64,000 bases of DNA from Fodinisporobacter ferrooxydans (GCF_022818495.1 NZ_CP089291.1:1971001-2035000), one strand, 5' to 3'. Counted from the stretch's first letter, positions 26,657-35,480 are shown. Notes: a model not told the origin generated them from the sequence alone. Translations and numbers: made by a program.

Positions 26657-27022
26657 ATGAATAAATCAAAAGGCATGTTGGAATCTGAAATCAGCAAAGC
26701 TTTAACCCAATGGGAGAAAGAATATCTTGGACGCGGTTCTCTGACTGTCAAGTCGGATATTTTGCGGGATATGATTATTGTTACTTTGCGCGGCATATTG
26801 ACACCTGCCGAATATTCACTTTGTAAAGATAAAGATGGTCTGCTGTCTATAAAAAATACCAGAACCAGTCTGGTGGAATCAGGCATAGAAGATCTAAAGG
26901 AAATTATTTTAAATATAACGGGTGAAGAAATCGTGAGTTTTCATACCGATCTTAGCACACGTACCGGAGAGCGAATCATAATTTTTAGACTTTCGAGTGA
27001 TTTGTCAAGCAAATTTTTATAA
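26657..27022 (+). CDS. mpsC: MpsC-family (DUF2294) protein
   Basis: A 121-residue small soluble protein of the DUF2294 family, later named MpsC for its link to the MpsAB system. Residues QWEKEYLGRGSLTVKSDILR (about 18-37) and SFHTDLSTRTGERIIIFRL (about 95-113) are characteristic. Its molecular role is not established. It lies 46 bases after dabA and 17 before the carbonic-anhydrase-like gene, in one operon. ATG 26657 follows AAAAAAGGA at suboptimal distance. Confidence 0.8.
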   Translation: MNKSKGMLESEISKALTQWEKEYLGRGSLTVKSDILRDMIIVTLRGILTPAEYSLCKDKDGLLSIKNTRTSLVESGIEDLKEIILNITGEEIVSFHTDLSTRTGERIIIFRLSSDLSSKFL

Positions 27023-27039
27023 AATGAGGAGGTAAGTTG

Positions 27040-27549
27040 ATGGATTCCGATGAAAACAAAAAAGTGCTGTTTGTGATCGGAATGGATCACGATCCGGAAC
27101 AATTCTTGCGGCAAGTGACCCATATTCATTCAGAAAACATCTTGCTCTTGCAAATTTACGGACCAGAGATTTCTCAATCCTTTAGTGACCTCATGCGAGA
27201 CATCATCATTGCTGTTTATCAGGAAAATGCCGAGGAAATTTTTGTTGTCGGCACGGCAGATGATCGAAAAAAACCGGTCGATGCACAAGATTTGCTCAAT
27301 AAAATATTTGAGAACGAAGGATTACAGGAGAACATACAGACAGTGGAGTATTTGTTTAAGAATTGCACGCCGGAATTCCCTGGCGTTACTCTGAGCGAAT
27401 GGCTGGAGGGAAGCAAAACTTCAACCGAGGGCATACGGAAAAGTGTCGAAATCATTCGTCATCATCCGCTGATGCCGTCTTATGTTCGGGTTCAGGGATT
27501 ACTAATGAACAAGGAGAATGGACAGCTATCAGAAATCGGCGTTTGCTAA
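27040..27549 (+). CDS. beta-carbonic-anhydrase-like protein without zinc ligands
   Basis: A 169-residue protein whose order of elements matches beta-carbonic anhydrase. LMRDIIIAVYQENAEEIFVV replaces the RSL...VxxIxVxGH strand-helix, and SVEIIRHHPLMPSYVRVQGL plus MNKENGQLSEI match the C-terminal xHPLxPxxVxVxGxxxxxxTGxL block. The zinc ligands are gone: the CxDSR motif reads GMDHD and HxxC reads TADD. It is therefore probably not a classical anhydrase and may be a regulatory or scaffold partner of DabAB. ATG 27040 is preceded by GAGGAGGT; TTG 27037 is an alternative. It is the last gene of the dab operon. Confidence 0.65.
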   Translation: MDSDENKKVLFVIGMDHDPEQFLRQVTHIHSENILLLQIYGPEISQSFSDLMRDIIIAVYQENAEEIFVVGTADDRKKPVDAQDLLNKIFENEGLQENIQTVEYLFKNCTPEFPGVTLSEWLEGSKTSTEGIRKSVEIIRHHPLMPSYVRVQGLLMNKENGQLSEIGVC

Positions 27550-27569
27550 GCAACCATTCCAGTTTAATG

Positions 27570-27616
27570 AACCCGGGAAATTGCACCTACCAGGTCGTGT
27601 CGAATTTTCCGGGTTT
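27570..27616 (+). terminator. hairpin after the dab operon
   Basis: AACCCGGGAAATT (27570-27582) pairs with AATTTTCCGGGTT (27603-27615), with one bulged base. The T tract is short (GGGTTTCG), so termination strength is uncertain, but it stands 21 bases after the last dab gene, where a terminator is expected. Confidence 0.55.
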
Positions 27617-27686
27617 CGTATCGATCGTGGCATTGGGTTGAGTTAAGACACTTGCAAAATCCCCAAGCTGCTGCATTTTGGATTGC

Positions 27687-27902
27687 TTAATGAATATCCC
27701 GCTTCTTCGTAATGACGATTGAGGCAATCAGGAAAATCACAAACGTCGGCATGAGCAAGCTCCATTCATCCATTCGTTTTTCTTTGACGCCCATCATCCT
27801 GGCATTGTATAAAAGGTTTTCTTTCGCTGTCAGATTTGGATAAAAACCGGGATATTCAATTGTGACTCCAATACGCCTGAACAACTCTTTGCCGGGCTTT
27901 TC
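27687..27902 (-). pseudogene. fused remnants of bacitracin-type ABC ATPase and permease
   Basis: The first part reads FRRIGVTIEYPGFYPNLTAK and ENLLYNARMMGVKEKR, the Q-loop-adjacent segment of BcrA-type ATPases. Without a break it continues MDEWSLLMPTFVIFLIASIV and ITKKRDIH, the last membrane segment and end of a BcrB-type permease. Most of both genes is missing between the two, so an internal deletion fused them. The upstream part runs directly into the kinase remnant. Confidence 0.7.
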
Positions 27903-28054
27903 TTTTTTTGTCCAAATAGATAAATTGTTTTGACACTCGATAAATAGGTGTTTATCGCAAAATGGGAAAGGATTAAAAATGTCAGAGAAGAAAGCAGAAA
28001 AGAAAAAAGAGTGGCAATCAGAAGCTTTACACCAAGTTTCATCGTATTCCTCAT
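27902..28054 (-). pseudogene. N-terminal remnant of a sensor histidine kinase
   Basis: Only about 48 residues of kinase-like sequence remain: a start overlapping the response-regulator stop, one membrane segment (LLIATLFSFLLSSLTFLILS) and YLSSVKTIYLFGQ. The sequence then runs into the ABC ATPase fragment in a different frame. All catalytic domains are absent. Confidence 0.65.
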
Positions 28055-28575
28055 TTATTTTCCAGTTTGTATCCTACACCCCAAATGGTTTTAATGTACT
28101 TTGGCTCTTTGGGATTCGGCTCGATTTTTTCCCGCAGCTTTCGAATATGAACCATTACTGTATTCTCGGAACCCAGAAAAGGCTCATTCCATACACGTTC
28201 ATAGATTTGTTCAATACTAAGTACAATACCCTTGTTTCGAGCCAGTAATTCCAAAATAGCAAATTCTCTGCGGGTCAATTTTATTTCTTTGTCACCGACT
28301 GTTACTTCATGTGTCTTGAAATGGATGGTCAATTCATCCAGCGCCATTTTGTCATTACTTTCGGAAGGGCGATATCCTTGGAGCGCCAGATACCTGCGGA
28401 GATTCGATTTCACTCTTGCCACCAGTTCCATTGGGTTAAACGGTTTTGTAATATAGTCATCCGCACCAACGGACAACCCTTGGATGATGTCTATATCTTC
28501 GCTTTTGGCAGTCACAAAGATAATGGGGATATTTTTGCCGTCATCAATGACTAAAATGGTTTCCTTCGATATCAC
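28051..28575 (-). pseudogene. OmpR-type response regulator with deleted phosphoacceptor region
   Basis: The protein starts SKETILVIDD and then jumps in frame to NIPIIFVTAKSEDIDIIQGL. About 70 residues that normally hold the phosphorylated aspartate are missing. The rest is intact: GADDYITKPFNP, then a winged helix with LTRREFAILELLARNKG and WGVGYKLENK. GTG 28575 was chosen since GAAGGAG lies upstream and the protein then begins like its relatives; TTG 28584 is possible but touches that site. It could still bind DNA, but it has no phosphorylation site and its kinase is destroyed. Confidence 0.75.
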
Positions 28576-28910
28576 GAAACGCAAGCTCCTTCATATTTAC
28601 CGCTTCCTATTGCCGCGGCCTGAAATCGGATCATTGGATACATCTACTTGTAACGATACCACAAAGATGGCAGCCATGCCATTTGTGTCAAATCAAGTGG
28701 CGTTTGATTTTTATTGTCCGTCTCTGATTAGACGATCATGTGGTTTTTGTGTGAAACGGTTGTATTTTGTAGTAGAATCAAATAAGAAGAAGCTGTTTTT
28801 TGAACACGCGCTTAAAGTGAAATAAGTAGGGCAGTCATATATAAATAGGACAGTCGCAAACGCCAATCATAGGTTGGATATCATATAAAACGAGGGGTCA
28901 TTGTGTAAAT
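28576..28910. other. gap upstream of the deacetylase-like gene
   Basis: About 330 bases between a decayed operon and a divergent intact gene. No gene, clear promoter or hairpin was recognised. Confidence 0.4.
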
Positions 28911-30308
28911 ATGAAAAAATTCGTACGGTTGCTTTTTGCCGGTTTGCTTACTGCTATCGTCCTCGTCTTGCTTTTGGTGCTGACTCCTATAAAATCTTCA
29001 AACGTCGTTGTTTTCCGGTCATTGCAAGATAAACAATCGATATATACCTTCACGAATCATCAGACAAAATCGCATCCTATCATTATTGAATTGCGAAAAT
29101 TCCCCTTTCCATATAAAGCAATGTTGGCCATTTCCTCGGACGCGGATCATGAAACATTGCGCAAATTCAACTTAATCCATGAATTTTTAAATACGACACA
29201 AATGACTCCGATGGGTAGGGGAGTGGGTCTGGATATAGCTGATTCTTTCTTTATGTATAATGGCTCCGATTTGCATGCGTTCGTTGACGATCACCATACG
29301 CCGATCGGCAAAGAATTTACTTACTTTAAAGGTGTGGGCGATACCCGTTACGGAGCCAAAATCATCGATGCGTATATTCATGACGGCTGGCTGGACAGCA
29401 TGCATACGTACGGAGATTTTAACATGAAAAACCACGCACAAACGAGATTTACAAGAAAACTTGCGGTCCAGGCAATCCAAGCGCTGCAAGCAGCCCATGA
29501 CAAAGTAACCGTTTGGATTGATCATGGAAATCAATCCAATGTCGACAATTTCGGATCCTACGGTTTTAGTAGATTCTATAACTATCAAAAAGGGGCGCTT
29601 CCTCACTCGCCTTACTATCATACGGATCTGCTCATTCCCTATGGCATAAAATTTGTATGGACGGATCGCAATAGCAGCGTATTTGGACATCAAAGCATGA
29701 TTTATCCGGTAAAGCTTCCGGATGGACGTGAAGTATGGGGATTTTGGCGTTACACCAACGGCAGGGAGAGACGTCCGGGAGTGATTCGGTGGCTGTGGAG
29801 CGTGGATGATTTGGCAAGACAACTTTCTCCCAAACATTTGCGTGCAATCATCGCGCATCATCAATATGCCATTTTGGCACAACATTTTTGTGCGGATAAC
29901 ACGGTATTGCCGCTGCCGCAGAATGCCAGAGACCGATTGCGGCTATTGGCGCGCGAGTATCATGATGGGAAAATTTTGGTCGCCCGTACAAGCCGATTGT
30001 TAAAATACAATGTGACGGAACGGTTCCTTCACTATTCGGTTGCACATAAAAACAACCAAAGAATCATTCATATTTCGGCTGTAAGGGACCCGGTTTTTGG
30101 CACCTTTACCCCGACGATTGACGATCTGCGCGGCATAACATTTTATACGCCTGACCCGGACAATACAATTATTGAAATCGGGAATACGCCCATTGCTCCA
30201 AAGTTCATTCAAAAAAATTCGGACGACGGCATTGCATCGAGCGTCAGTATAAAATGGTATAAACCTGATACTGCCAACTATTCACTCACACAACCTGGAG
30301 TTTGGTAA
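28911..30308 (+). CDS. membrane-anchored or secreted protein, possible polysaccharide deacetylase fold
   Basis: A 465-residue protein with one N-terminal hydrophobic segment (VRLLFAGLLTAIVLVLLLVL) and a large exported part. AMLAISSDADHETLRKFNLI, SMHTYGDF and VWIDHGNQSNVDNFGSYG have the D/D/H-type motif layout of NodB-like carbohydrate esterases, and histidine-rich stretches (DDHHTPIG, AIIAHHQYAILAQH) could bind metal. I do not recognise a named family and the fold is a hypothesis. GAGGGG lies about 13 bases before ATG 28911, slightly far. A palindromic hairpin follows at 30504. It is monocistronic. Confidence 0.6.
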   Translation: MKKFVRLLFAGLLTAIVLVLLLVLTPIKSSNVVVFRSLQDKQSIYTFTNHQTKSHPIIIELRKFPFPYKAMLAISSDADHETLRKFNLIHEFLNTTQMTPMGRGVGLDIADSFFMYNGSDLHAFVDDHHTPIGKEFTYFKGVGDTRYGAKIIDAYIHDGWLDSMHTYGDFNMKNHAQTRFTRKLAVQAIQALQAAHDKVTVWIDHGNQSNVDNFGSYGFSRFYNYQKGALPHSPYYHTDLLIPYGIKFVWTDRNSSVFGHQSMIYPVKLPDGREVWGFWRYTNGRERRPGVIRWLWSVDDLARQLSPKHLRAIIAHHQYAILAQHFCADNTVLPLPQNARDRLRLLAREYHDGKILVARTSRLLKYNVTERFLHYSVAHKNNQRIIHISAVRDPVFGTFTPTIDDLRGITFYTPDPDNTIIEIGNTPIAPKFIQKNSDDGIASSVSIKWYKPDTANYSLTQPGVW

Positions 30309-30503
30309 GAGATTTCGATAAAAATACACTTCAATAATAGAACATAAATAATGGGACATAAATATGTATGAAAGCAAAGCCACATGGCAATGATGGGTTT
30401 TAGATGGAATGGAGAGTGAAAACCATGTGGATGAACAATGTATCTTTAAGTCAGATACTGATGTGATTCCGCCGCCGCCTTCTTATCCAAATGAAGAATA
30501 GAA

Positions 30504-30531
30504 GAAAGCCAGCCCGAGCAGGCTGGCTTTC
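30504..30531. terminator. hairpin upstream of the LacI regulator gene
   Basis: GAAAGCCAGCC and GGCTGGCTTTC (30504-30514, 30521-30531) form a perfect 11-bp stem with loop CGAGCA. There is no T tract of note, so it is a moderate terminator for 28911-30308 or a structural element. The rest of the gap from 30309 to 30600 shows no gene. Confidence 0.5.
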
Positions 30532-30600
30532 GATATGCGTGAAAACTTATTCGGTACATGCGCACTTCGTATCACTGCTTGCAAGGCAAAAAATTGGTTC

Positions 30601-30653
30601 TTGCATTAGAAATCGATTTCAGCATATAATACTTTGTAACCAAAACGTTTTGG
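30601..30653 (+). promoter_or_regulatory. promoter and operator of the LacI-type regulator gene
   Basis: TTGCAT (30601-30606), an 18-base spacer and TATAAT (30625-30630) form a promoter. The perfect 14-bp palindrome CCAAAACGTTTTGG (30640-30653) covers the predicted start of transcription. A CG-centred palindrome is typical of LacI-family operators, and similar sites lie before the debranching-enzyme gene, so autoregulation is likely. Confidence 0.7.
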
Positions 30654-30757
30654 ATAAAAGGTTGGAATCATTGAAAACTGTTTTAGAGAAGGTTGCGAAT
30701 GCTAGAAAAAGGTTGCTCGAAAAGAGCGGAAAAAGTAGCGGAAAGGACGGAAGCGAC

Positions 30758-31801
30758 ATGCCTGTGACAATACGGGACGTTGCCAAACAAGCAGGTGTCT
30801 CGATCACGACCGTGTCCCGGGCATTGAACGGTTATCCGGATGTGAGTCTGGAAACCAAGCGCAAAATCCATGAGATCGCCAAAGAACTGGGATATCAGCC
30901 CAGTACGTTGGCGCGCGGGCTGGTGATGAAGAAAACGCATTCCGTTGGTTTGGTTGTAGAGGACCTAAGCAAGTCGCGAAAAGGCCATCACTTTATGTTT
31001 GATATTTTGTGCGGAGTTCATGATCGTGCCAATGAGTTAGGGTATGATGTGATTTTGTTTACCGTATCTTCAGCCGAGCAAAGGGAAACATCGTATGCCG
31101 ATTTATGCAAGGCGCGACAGGTTGACGGTGCGATTTTGATGGGAATTCGCCTGGATGATATCTATCTTCATGACATCCTTCAATCCGATATCCCGTGTGT
31201 GATGTTGGACGTTCCGTTTGTCGGTTCTGTATACGGCTCTGTTTCTTCAGAAAACGTGCATGGAGCAAAATCGGCCATGCGGCATTTGTGCAAACTTGGA
31301 CATAAAAAAATTGGCTTTATCAACGGCCATCAACAGGCGGCCGTCAGCCAGGAGCGTTTTGAAGGATACCTGCAGGCGTTGGAAGAAGCGGGGATTGCGT
31401 TTGATGCACGTTATGTATATTATGGGAATTTTGAACAAATCGATGGCGAAAACGGCGTCAAGGAACTGGAATCCCGGGACCCGGAGATCTCCGCATACTT
31501 TTGTGCGAGTGATCTGATGGCATTGGGAGCGGTGAATTATTTGCGTTCGACCGGCCGCCATGTGCCCGCAGACGTATCTGTAGTGGGGTTTGACGGCATC
31601 GATTTGGCATTTATGACGTATCCGTCGCTTACCACCGTCGTACAAGATCGTTATGAAATGGGAAAACAGGCTGCGAATTTGCTTGTCGGAATTTTGAACG
31701 GGGAATCGGGCAAACGGATCGTCTTGCCGGCCTATTTGCATGAAGGCCAGTCAACGGCTGCGGCTCCTCAAACCATCAGGATGTCTGGCAATTGCATGTA
31801 A
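30758..31801 (+). CDS. LacI-family transcriptional regulator
   Basis: A 347-residue repressor. The N-terminal helix-turn-helix is TIRDVAKQAGVSITTVSRAL with the hinge LGYQPSTLARGL, and the periplasmic-binding-protein-like domain ends in PSLTTVVQDRYEMGKQAANL. ATG 30758 follows GGAAAGGACGG and gives the normal family N terminus; an open frame extends further upstream through the operator but lacks homology. It precedes a debranching enzyme and sugar importer and is probably their local repressor, relieved by an alpha-glucoside-type sugar. Confidence 0.9.
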   Translation: MPVTIRDVAKQAGVSITTVSRALNGYPDVSLETKRKIHEIAKELGYQPSTLARGLVMKKTHSVGLVVEDLSKSRKGHHFMFDILCGVHDRANELGYDVILFTVSSAEQRETSYADLCKARQVDGAILMGIRLDDIYLHDILQSDIPCVMLDVPFVGSVYGSVSSENVHGAKSAMRHLCKLGHKKIGFINGHQQAAVSQERFEGYLQALEEAGIAFDARYVYYGNFEQIDGENGVKELESRDPEISAYFCASDLMALGAVNYLRSTGRHVPADVSVVGFDGIDLAFMTYPSLTTVVQDRYEMGKQAANLLVGILNGESGKRIVLPAYLHEGQSTAAAPQTIRMSGNCM

Positions 31802-31865
31802 AATCTTCGAGCGCGGAAAACAAGAATCGGAAAAACGACTCTTGTAGTTCCGCTTAAAAAGAAAC

Positions 31866-31901
31866 CGGAAACGTTTTCGCATATTTCCGAAAACGTTTTG
31901 G
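31866..31901. promoter_or_regulatory. tandem LacI-type operators before the oligosaccharide operon
   Basis: Two sites, CGGAAACGTTTTCG (31866-31879) and CGAAAACGTTTTGG (31888-31901), share the AAACGTTTT core of the 30640 palindrome. Their centres are 22 bases apart, about two helical turns, which would suit cooperative binding. They lie 84 bases upstream of the debranching-enzyme start. Confidence 0.65.
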
Positions 31902-31984
31902 GAGATTTGCAATAGGAAAAGTTGTTTAGAAAAGAAAGCACAAATGGTGTGCTATACGGAGAGACTAGCAGAAGAGGTGTGGAG

Positions 31985-34132
31985 ATGGAGCATCGTATCA
32001 TCAAAGAGGATAATTTGTTTCTTTTTTCAAGCCATTCCGGGGATATTTCCCAAGAACATGCGCAGGGATATGGATTATTCACCAAAGACACGCGATTTTT
32101 AAGCGAATATAGGATTTCGACCACGGATGTTCCCTTTTATTTGTTGCATTCGGCTGCCGACCAAAATTACAAAGGGAAGCTGATCTATACAAATCGGGAA
32201 GTACGTCATGGAGATGCGCACATCTTGCGGGCTGATTCCGTTTTGTGGACAAGACAACGCTGGATCTATCAAGACGTTTTCTATGAAACAATTGAATTTG
32301 ACAATCGTGGAGTCGAGCACGCGGAATTTGAGATGCATGTGGATTTGGCCGCTGACTTCCTCGACATGTTTGCAGTGCGCGGCTATGAGCATGGGAATCG
32401 TGGCGAAATGCGGCAACCCGACATTCAGCCAAGGGAAGTGACATTTCGTTATACAGGCTCCGATCAAGTGAAGCGGGCGACGAAAATTGTGTTTGACCAA
32501 GCACCGGTACAAAGCAAGATTGTCGATGAAGACCGTATGGTTGTAAGAAGTGTTTTTCATGTACGGCTGCCGGCTGGTCAGACATGCGTGTTTCGGATTG
32601 CGATCCAACCGGAGATCGAAGATGGAAGCGTGAAGCAAGCCATTGCGCCGAAGACAGATCAGGAGGCGCTGGCAGAACTGGAGTCTTCCTATGAAACATG
32701 GCGCAATTCCTGTGTGCAAGTGGAATCGGACAACGAACAATTTGACGAATGGATCCATCGCAGCATTCAGGATATACGCGTTCTTCTGACAGATCTTGGA
32801 CATGGTTGGTTCCCGGTTGCCGGAACGCCCATTTATGCTGTTCCATTCGGGCGGGACAGCATTATTGCGGCGATTCAAACATTGATCATGAATCCATCGA
32901 TTGCCCGCAGCACTTTACTTACTTTGGCAGATTATCCTGGGACGAAAATCGATCCGTGGCGGGATGAACAGCCTGGCAAAATCCTGCATGAAATCCGCTA
33001 TGGAGAGCTTGCCAATACGAATACCATTCCGCATACGCCTTATTATGGAACGATCGATGCGACTCCCCTTTTTCTCGTACTGCTGGCAGAATATGTAGAG
33101 TGGACAGGCGATCAGTCGATTGTGACACAGTTGCTGCCGCAAGTCGAGGGGGCAATCAATTGGATCTTTCAATACGGAGACCGTGATCAAGATTTTTATG
33201 TCGAGTATTATCAGGAGTCTTCAAAAGGAATTGCCAATCAAGGCTGGAAAGATTCCGGCGATTCGGTTCGTCATGCAGATGGTCGATTCGCCGAAGCGCC
33301 GATTGCGCTTATCGAAGTTCAAGGGTATGTCTATGACGCGTTTCAAAAGTTGGCAGTTTTATTTGAACATATGGGCCGTATCGAACAAGCTCGCAAACTT
33401 AGTCAATTCGCGCAACAGTTGCGACAGAAATTCCAACAAGATTTCTGGTGTGATTCCCTGGATTTTCCTCCCGTCGCTTTGGATAAAGAAAAACAACCGG
33501 TTGGCACAGTGACATCCAACCCCGGTCATGCCTTGTGGTCCGGGATCTATCGGGAAGAACAAGCGAAACGTGTCGCTGAAGTATTGACAGGGCCTCTGAT
33601 GTTTTCCGGATATGGGATTCGAACGATGGCTTCTTCTGAAGTTCCCTACAATCCGGCGAGTTATCATAACGGCTCCGTCTGGCCTCACGACAACTCGTTG
33701 ATCGCACTCGGAATGAAAAAATATGGTCTGCATGCACAGGCAAATACGGTGATCGAAGGCCTTTTCCGGGCAGCCAAATCCTTTGAGTATCGCCGTTTGC
33801 CGGAATTATTCTGCGGATTTGACTTTGAACAGGGAGATCCTGTTCCCTATCCGGTCGCTTGCTCGCCACAAGCCTGGGCGGCAGGAACGGCACCTGTTCT
33901 GTTGCAGACGATGTTGGGGCTGTTTCCTTCCTGTTTGCAGAGAAAAATCTACCTGAATCCGCAGCTGATCAAGGGTGTGAACAACTTGCGAATACGAAAT
34001 TTGCGGATTCACAACGGCACCCTGGCGATCAACGTCGAGCGCAGTACGGCAGATGGAGCGGTGAAGTGCGTTGTTTTGGAAAATACAACCGGTCTTGATG
34101 TGGTGCTAATGAACGGGTGTATTCACAGATAG
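31985..34132 (+). CDS. glycogen-debranching/amylo-alpha-1,6-glucosidase-like enzyme
   Basis: A 715-residue protein. The N-terminal GDE-type beta domain has GYGLFTKDTRFLSEYRI, and the C-terminal (alpha/alpha)6 barrel has PVAGTPIYAVPFGRDSIIAA, GWKDSGDSVRHADG and the SYHNGSVWPHDNSLIA block. This layout is found in bacterial amylo-alpha-1,6-glucosidase-like enzymes that trim oligosaccharides. There is no signal peptide, so it acts on imported sugar in the cytoplasm. ATG 31985 was chosen because AGAGGTG lies 6 bases upstream; the frame is open further upstream. It heads an operon with a sugar ABC importer. Confidence 0.8.
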   Translation: MEHRIIKEDNLFLFSSHSGDISQEHAQGYGLFTKDTRFLSEYRISTTDVPFYLLHSAADQNYKGKLIYTNREVRHGDAHILRADSVLWTRQRWIYQDVFYETIEFDNRGVEHAEFEMHVDLAADFLDMFAVRGYEHGNRGEMRQPDIQPREVTFRYTGSDQVKRATKIVFDQAPVQSKIVDEDRMVVRSVFHVRLPAGQTCVFRIAIQPEIEDGSVKQAIAPKTDQEALAELESSYETWRNSCVQVESDNEQFDEWIHRSIQDIRVLLTDLGHGWFPVAGTPIYAVPFGRDSIIAAIQTLIMNPSIARSTLLTLADYPGTKIDPWRDEQPGKILHEIRYGELANTNTIPHTPYYGTIDATPLFLVLLAEYVEWTGDQSIVTQLLPQVEGAINWIFQYGDRDQDFYVEYYQESSKGIANQGWKDSGDSVRHADGRFAEAPIALIEVQGYVYDAFQKLAVLFEHMGRIEQARKLSQFAQQLRQKFQQDFWCDSLDFPPVALDKEKQPVGTVTSNPGHALWSGIYREEQAKRVAEVLTGPLMFSGYGIRTMASSEVPYNPASYHNGSVWPHDNSLIALGMKKYGLHAQANTVIEGLFRAAKSFEYRRLPELFCGFDFEQGDPVPYPVACSPQAWAAGTAPVLLQTMLGLFPSCLQRKIYLNPQLIKGVNNLRIRNLRIHNGTLAINVERSTADGAVKCVVLENTTGLDVVLMNGCIHR

Positions 34133-34211
34133 TGTTCAGATGTTTCGCATGGATCAATCGAATTACAATCTTCATTGCATAAAAACGACAAAAACAAGGA
34201 GGTCAAGCAAG

Positions 34212-35480
34212 ATGAAAAAGAAAGCGGGAATCAATTTAATCGTAATAGGTTTGTTAGCCAGTACAGCCGTAGTAGGATGTGGATCCGCCTCGAATACGGG
34301 AACGGGATCAAGCGGCAATTCCGGGTCTGGTTCCAGTCCGGTTACGTTGAAATTAGGCATGTGGGCATCAAGTCCGGCTGAGAAACAATTGGTGGATGAG
34401 CAAATTGCGGCATTTGAGAAAGCAAATCCGAATATCAAAGTCAAGACACAAGTTGTGACCGGAAGCTACTTGCAAGCGATGCAGCCGATGCTTGCGTCCC
34501 ATACCGCGCCGGATATTTTCTATGTGGACGCTTCCTATGCGCCGACTCTTGAATCTTCCGGCGCCCTCATGCCGTTGGATTCCTATATCAAGAAGGCAAA
34601 TATCGATACGAAAGATTTTGCTCCGGCTGCGTTGAAAGCATTTCAATGGAAAGGCAGCACGTACGGATTGCCGAAAGACATCAACACGATGGCGCTGGAA
34701 TACAACAAAGATCTTTTTGCCAAGGCCGGAATCACCGCACCGCCTGCGACATGGGACGAATTCCAGAAAGACGCGGAACTGTTGAAAGCGAAACATATCG
34801 TACCCCTTTCCATGCCGATCGACGTCGCACGCTATTATCCGTTTGTGACTGATTTTGGGGGAAGCTATTACGATGTTTCTGCCAACAAAGTTACATTCAC
34901 CAATGCGGCGAATGAAAAGGGCTTGGCGTTCTACATGGATAATATGAAGAACAAAAATATCGTGGCGCCAAAAGATTTGGGCGGCGATTGGGCAGGCATT
35001 CCGTTCTCCCAAGGCAAAGTGGCAATGGTTGCCGAGGGTGCGTGGGTGATACCATTCCTGAAACAGTCCGCTCCAAATTTGCAATACGGAATCGCTCCAT
35101 TCCCGGCGGAAAACGGGAAAGCGGGCAACATGACATATACGGTCAGCTATTCAATGGCGAAAGCGACAAAACATCCGAATGCGGCCGCAAAACTATTATT
35201 CTTCATGACCGGCAAAGAGGCGCAAAAAATGACGGCGGATTCCGGTCTTGCGATCCCATCCCGCATCAGCCAGCAAAGTGCGTTCTTGCAAAAAAAACCG
35301 GCATACAAAGCTTTTGTAGATGGTGAAAAAGAAGCGATTCCGTATCAATTCGGAACGTATGGACAAAATTTTGTGGATGCGATCAACAAAGCTACTGAAG
35401 CGGGTGTGCTGCAAGGCATGGCGCCTTCCAAAGTGCTTTCTCAAGCTCAACAAACTCTCGACAGTCAGGCGAACCAATAA
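34212..35480 (+). CDS. ABC sugar-binding lipoprotein (oligosaccharide operon)
   Basis: A 422-residue family 1 solute-binding protein with signal peptide MKKKAGINLIVIGLL, lipobox VVGCGSAS (lipidated C about 22) and a Gly/Ser linker. The mature part has KQLVDEQIAAFEKANPNIKV and AMALASHTAPD-like MalE features (PDIFYVDASYAPTLESSGAL, TWDEFQKDAELLKAKH). ATG 34212 follows AAGGAGGTC. Its position after a debranching enzyme suggests it binds an alpha-linked oligosaccharide. No ATPase gene is nearby. Confidence 0.87.
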   Translation: MKKKAGINLIVIGLLASTAVVGCGSASNTGTGSSGNSGSGSSPVTLKLGMWASSPAEKQLVDEQIAAFEKANPNIKVKTQVVTGSYLQAMQPMLASHTAPDIFYVDASYAPTLESSGALMPLDSYIKKANIDTKDFAPAALKAFQWKGSTYGLPKDINTMALEYNKDLFAKAGITAPPATWDEFQKDAELLKAKHIVPLSMPIDVARYYPFVTDFGGSYYDVSANKVTFTNAANEKGLAFYMDNMKNKNIVAPKDLGGDWAGIPFSQGKVAMVAEGAWVIPFLKQSAPNLQYGIAPFPAENGKAGNMTYTVSYSMAKATKHPNAAAKLLFFMTGKEAQKMTADSGLAIPSRISQQSAFLQKKPAYKAFVDGEKEAIPYQFGTYGQNFVDAINKATEAGVLQGMAPSKVLSQAQQTLDSQANQ

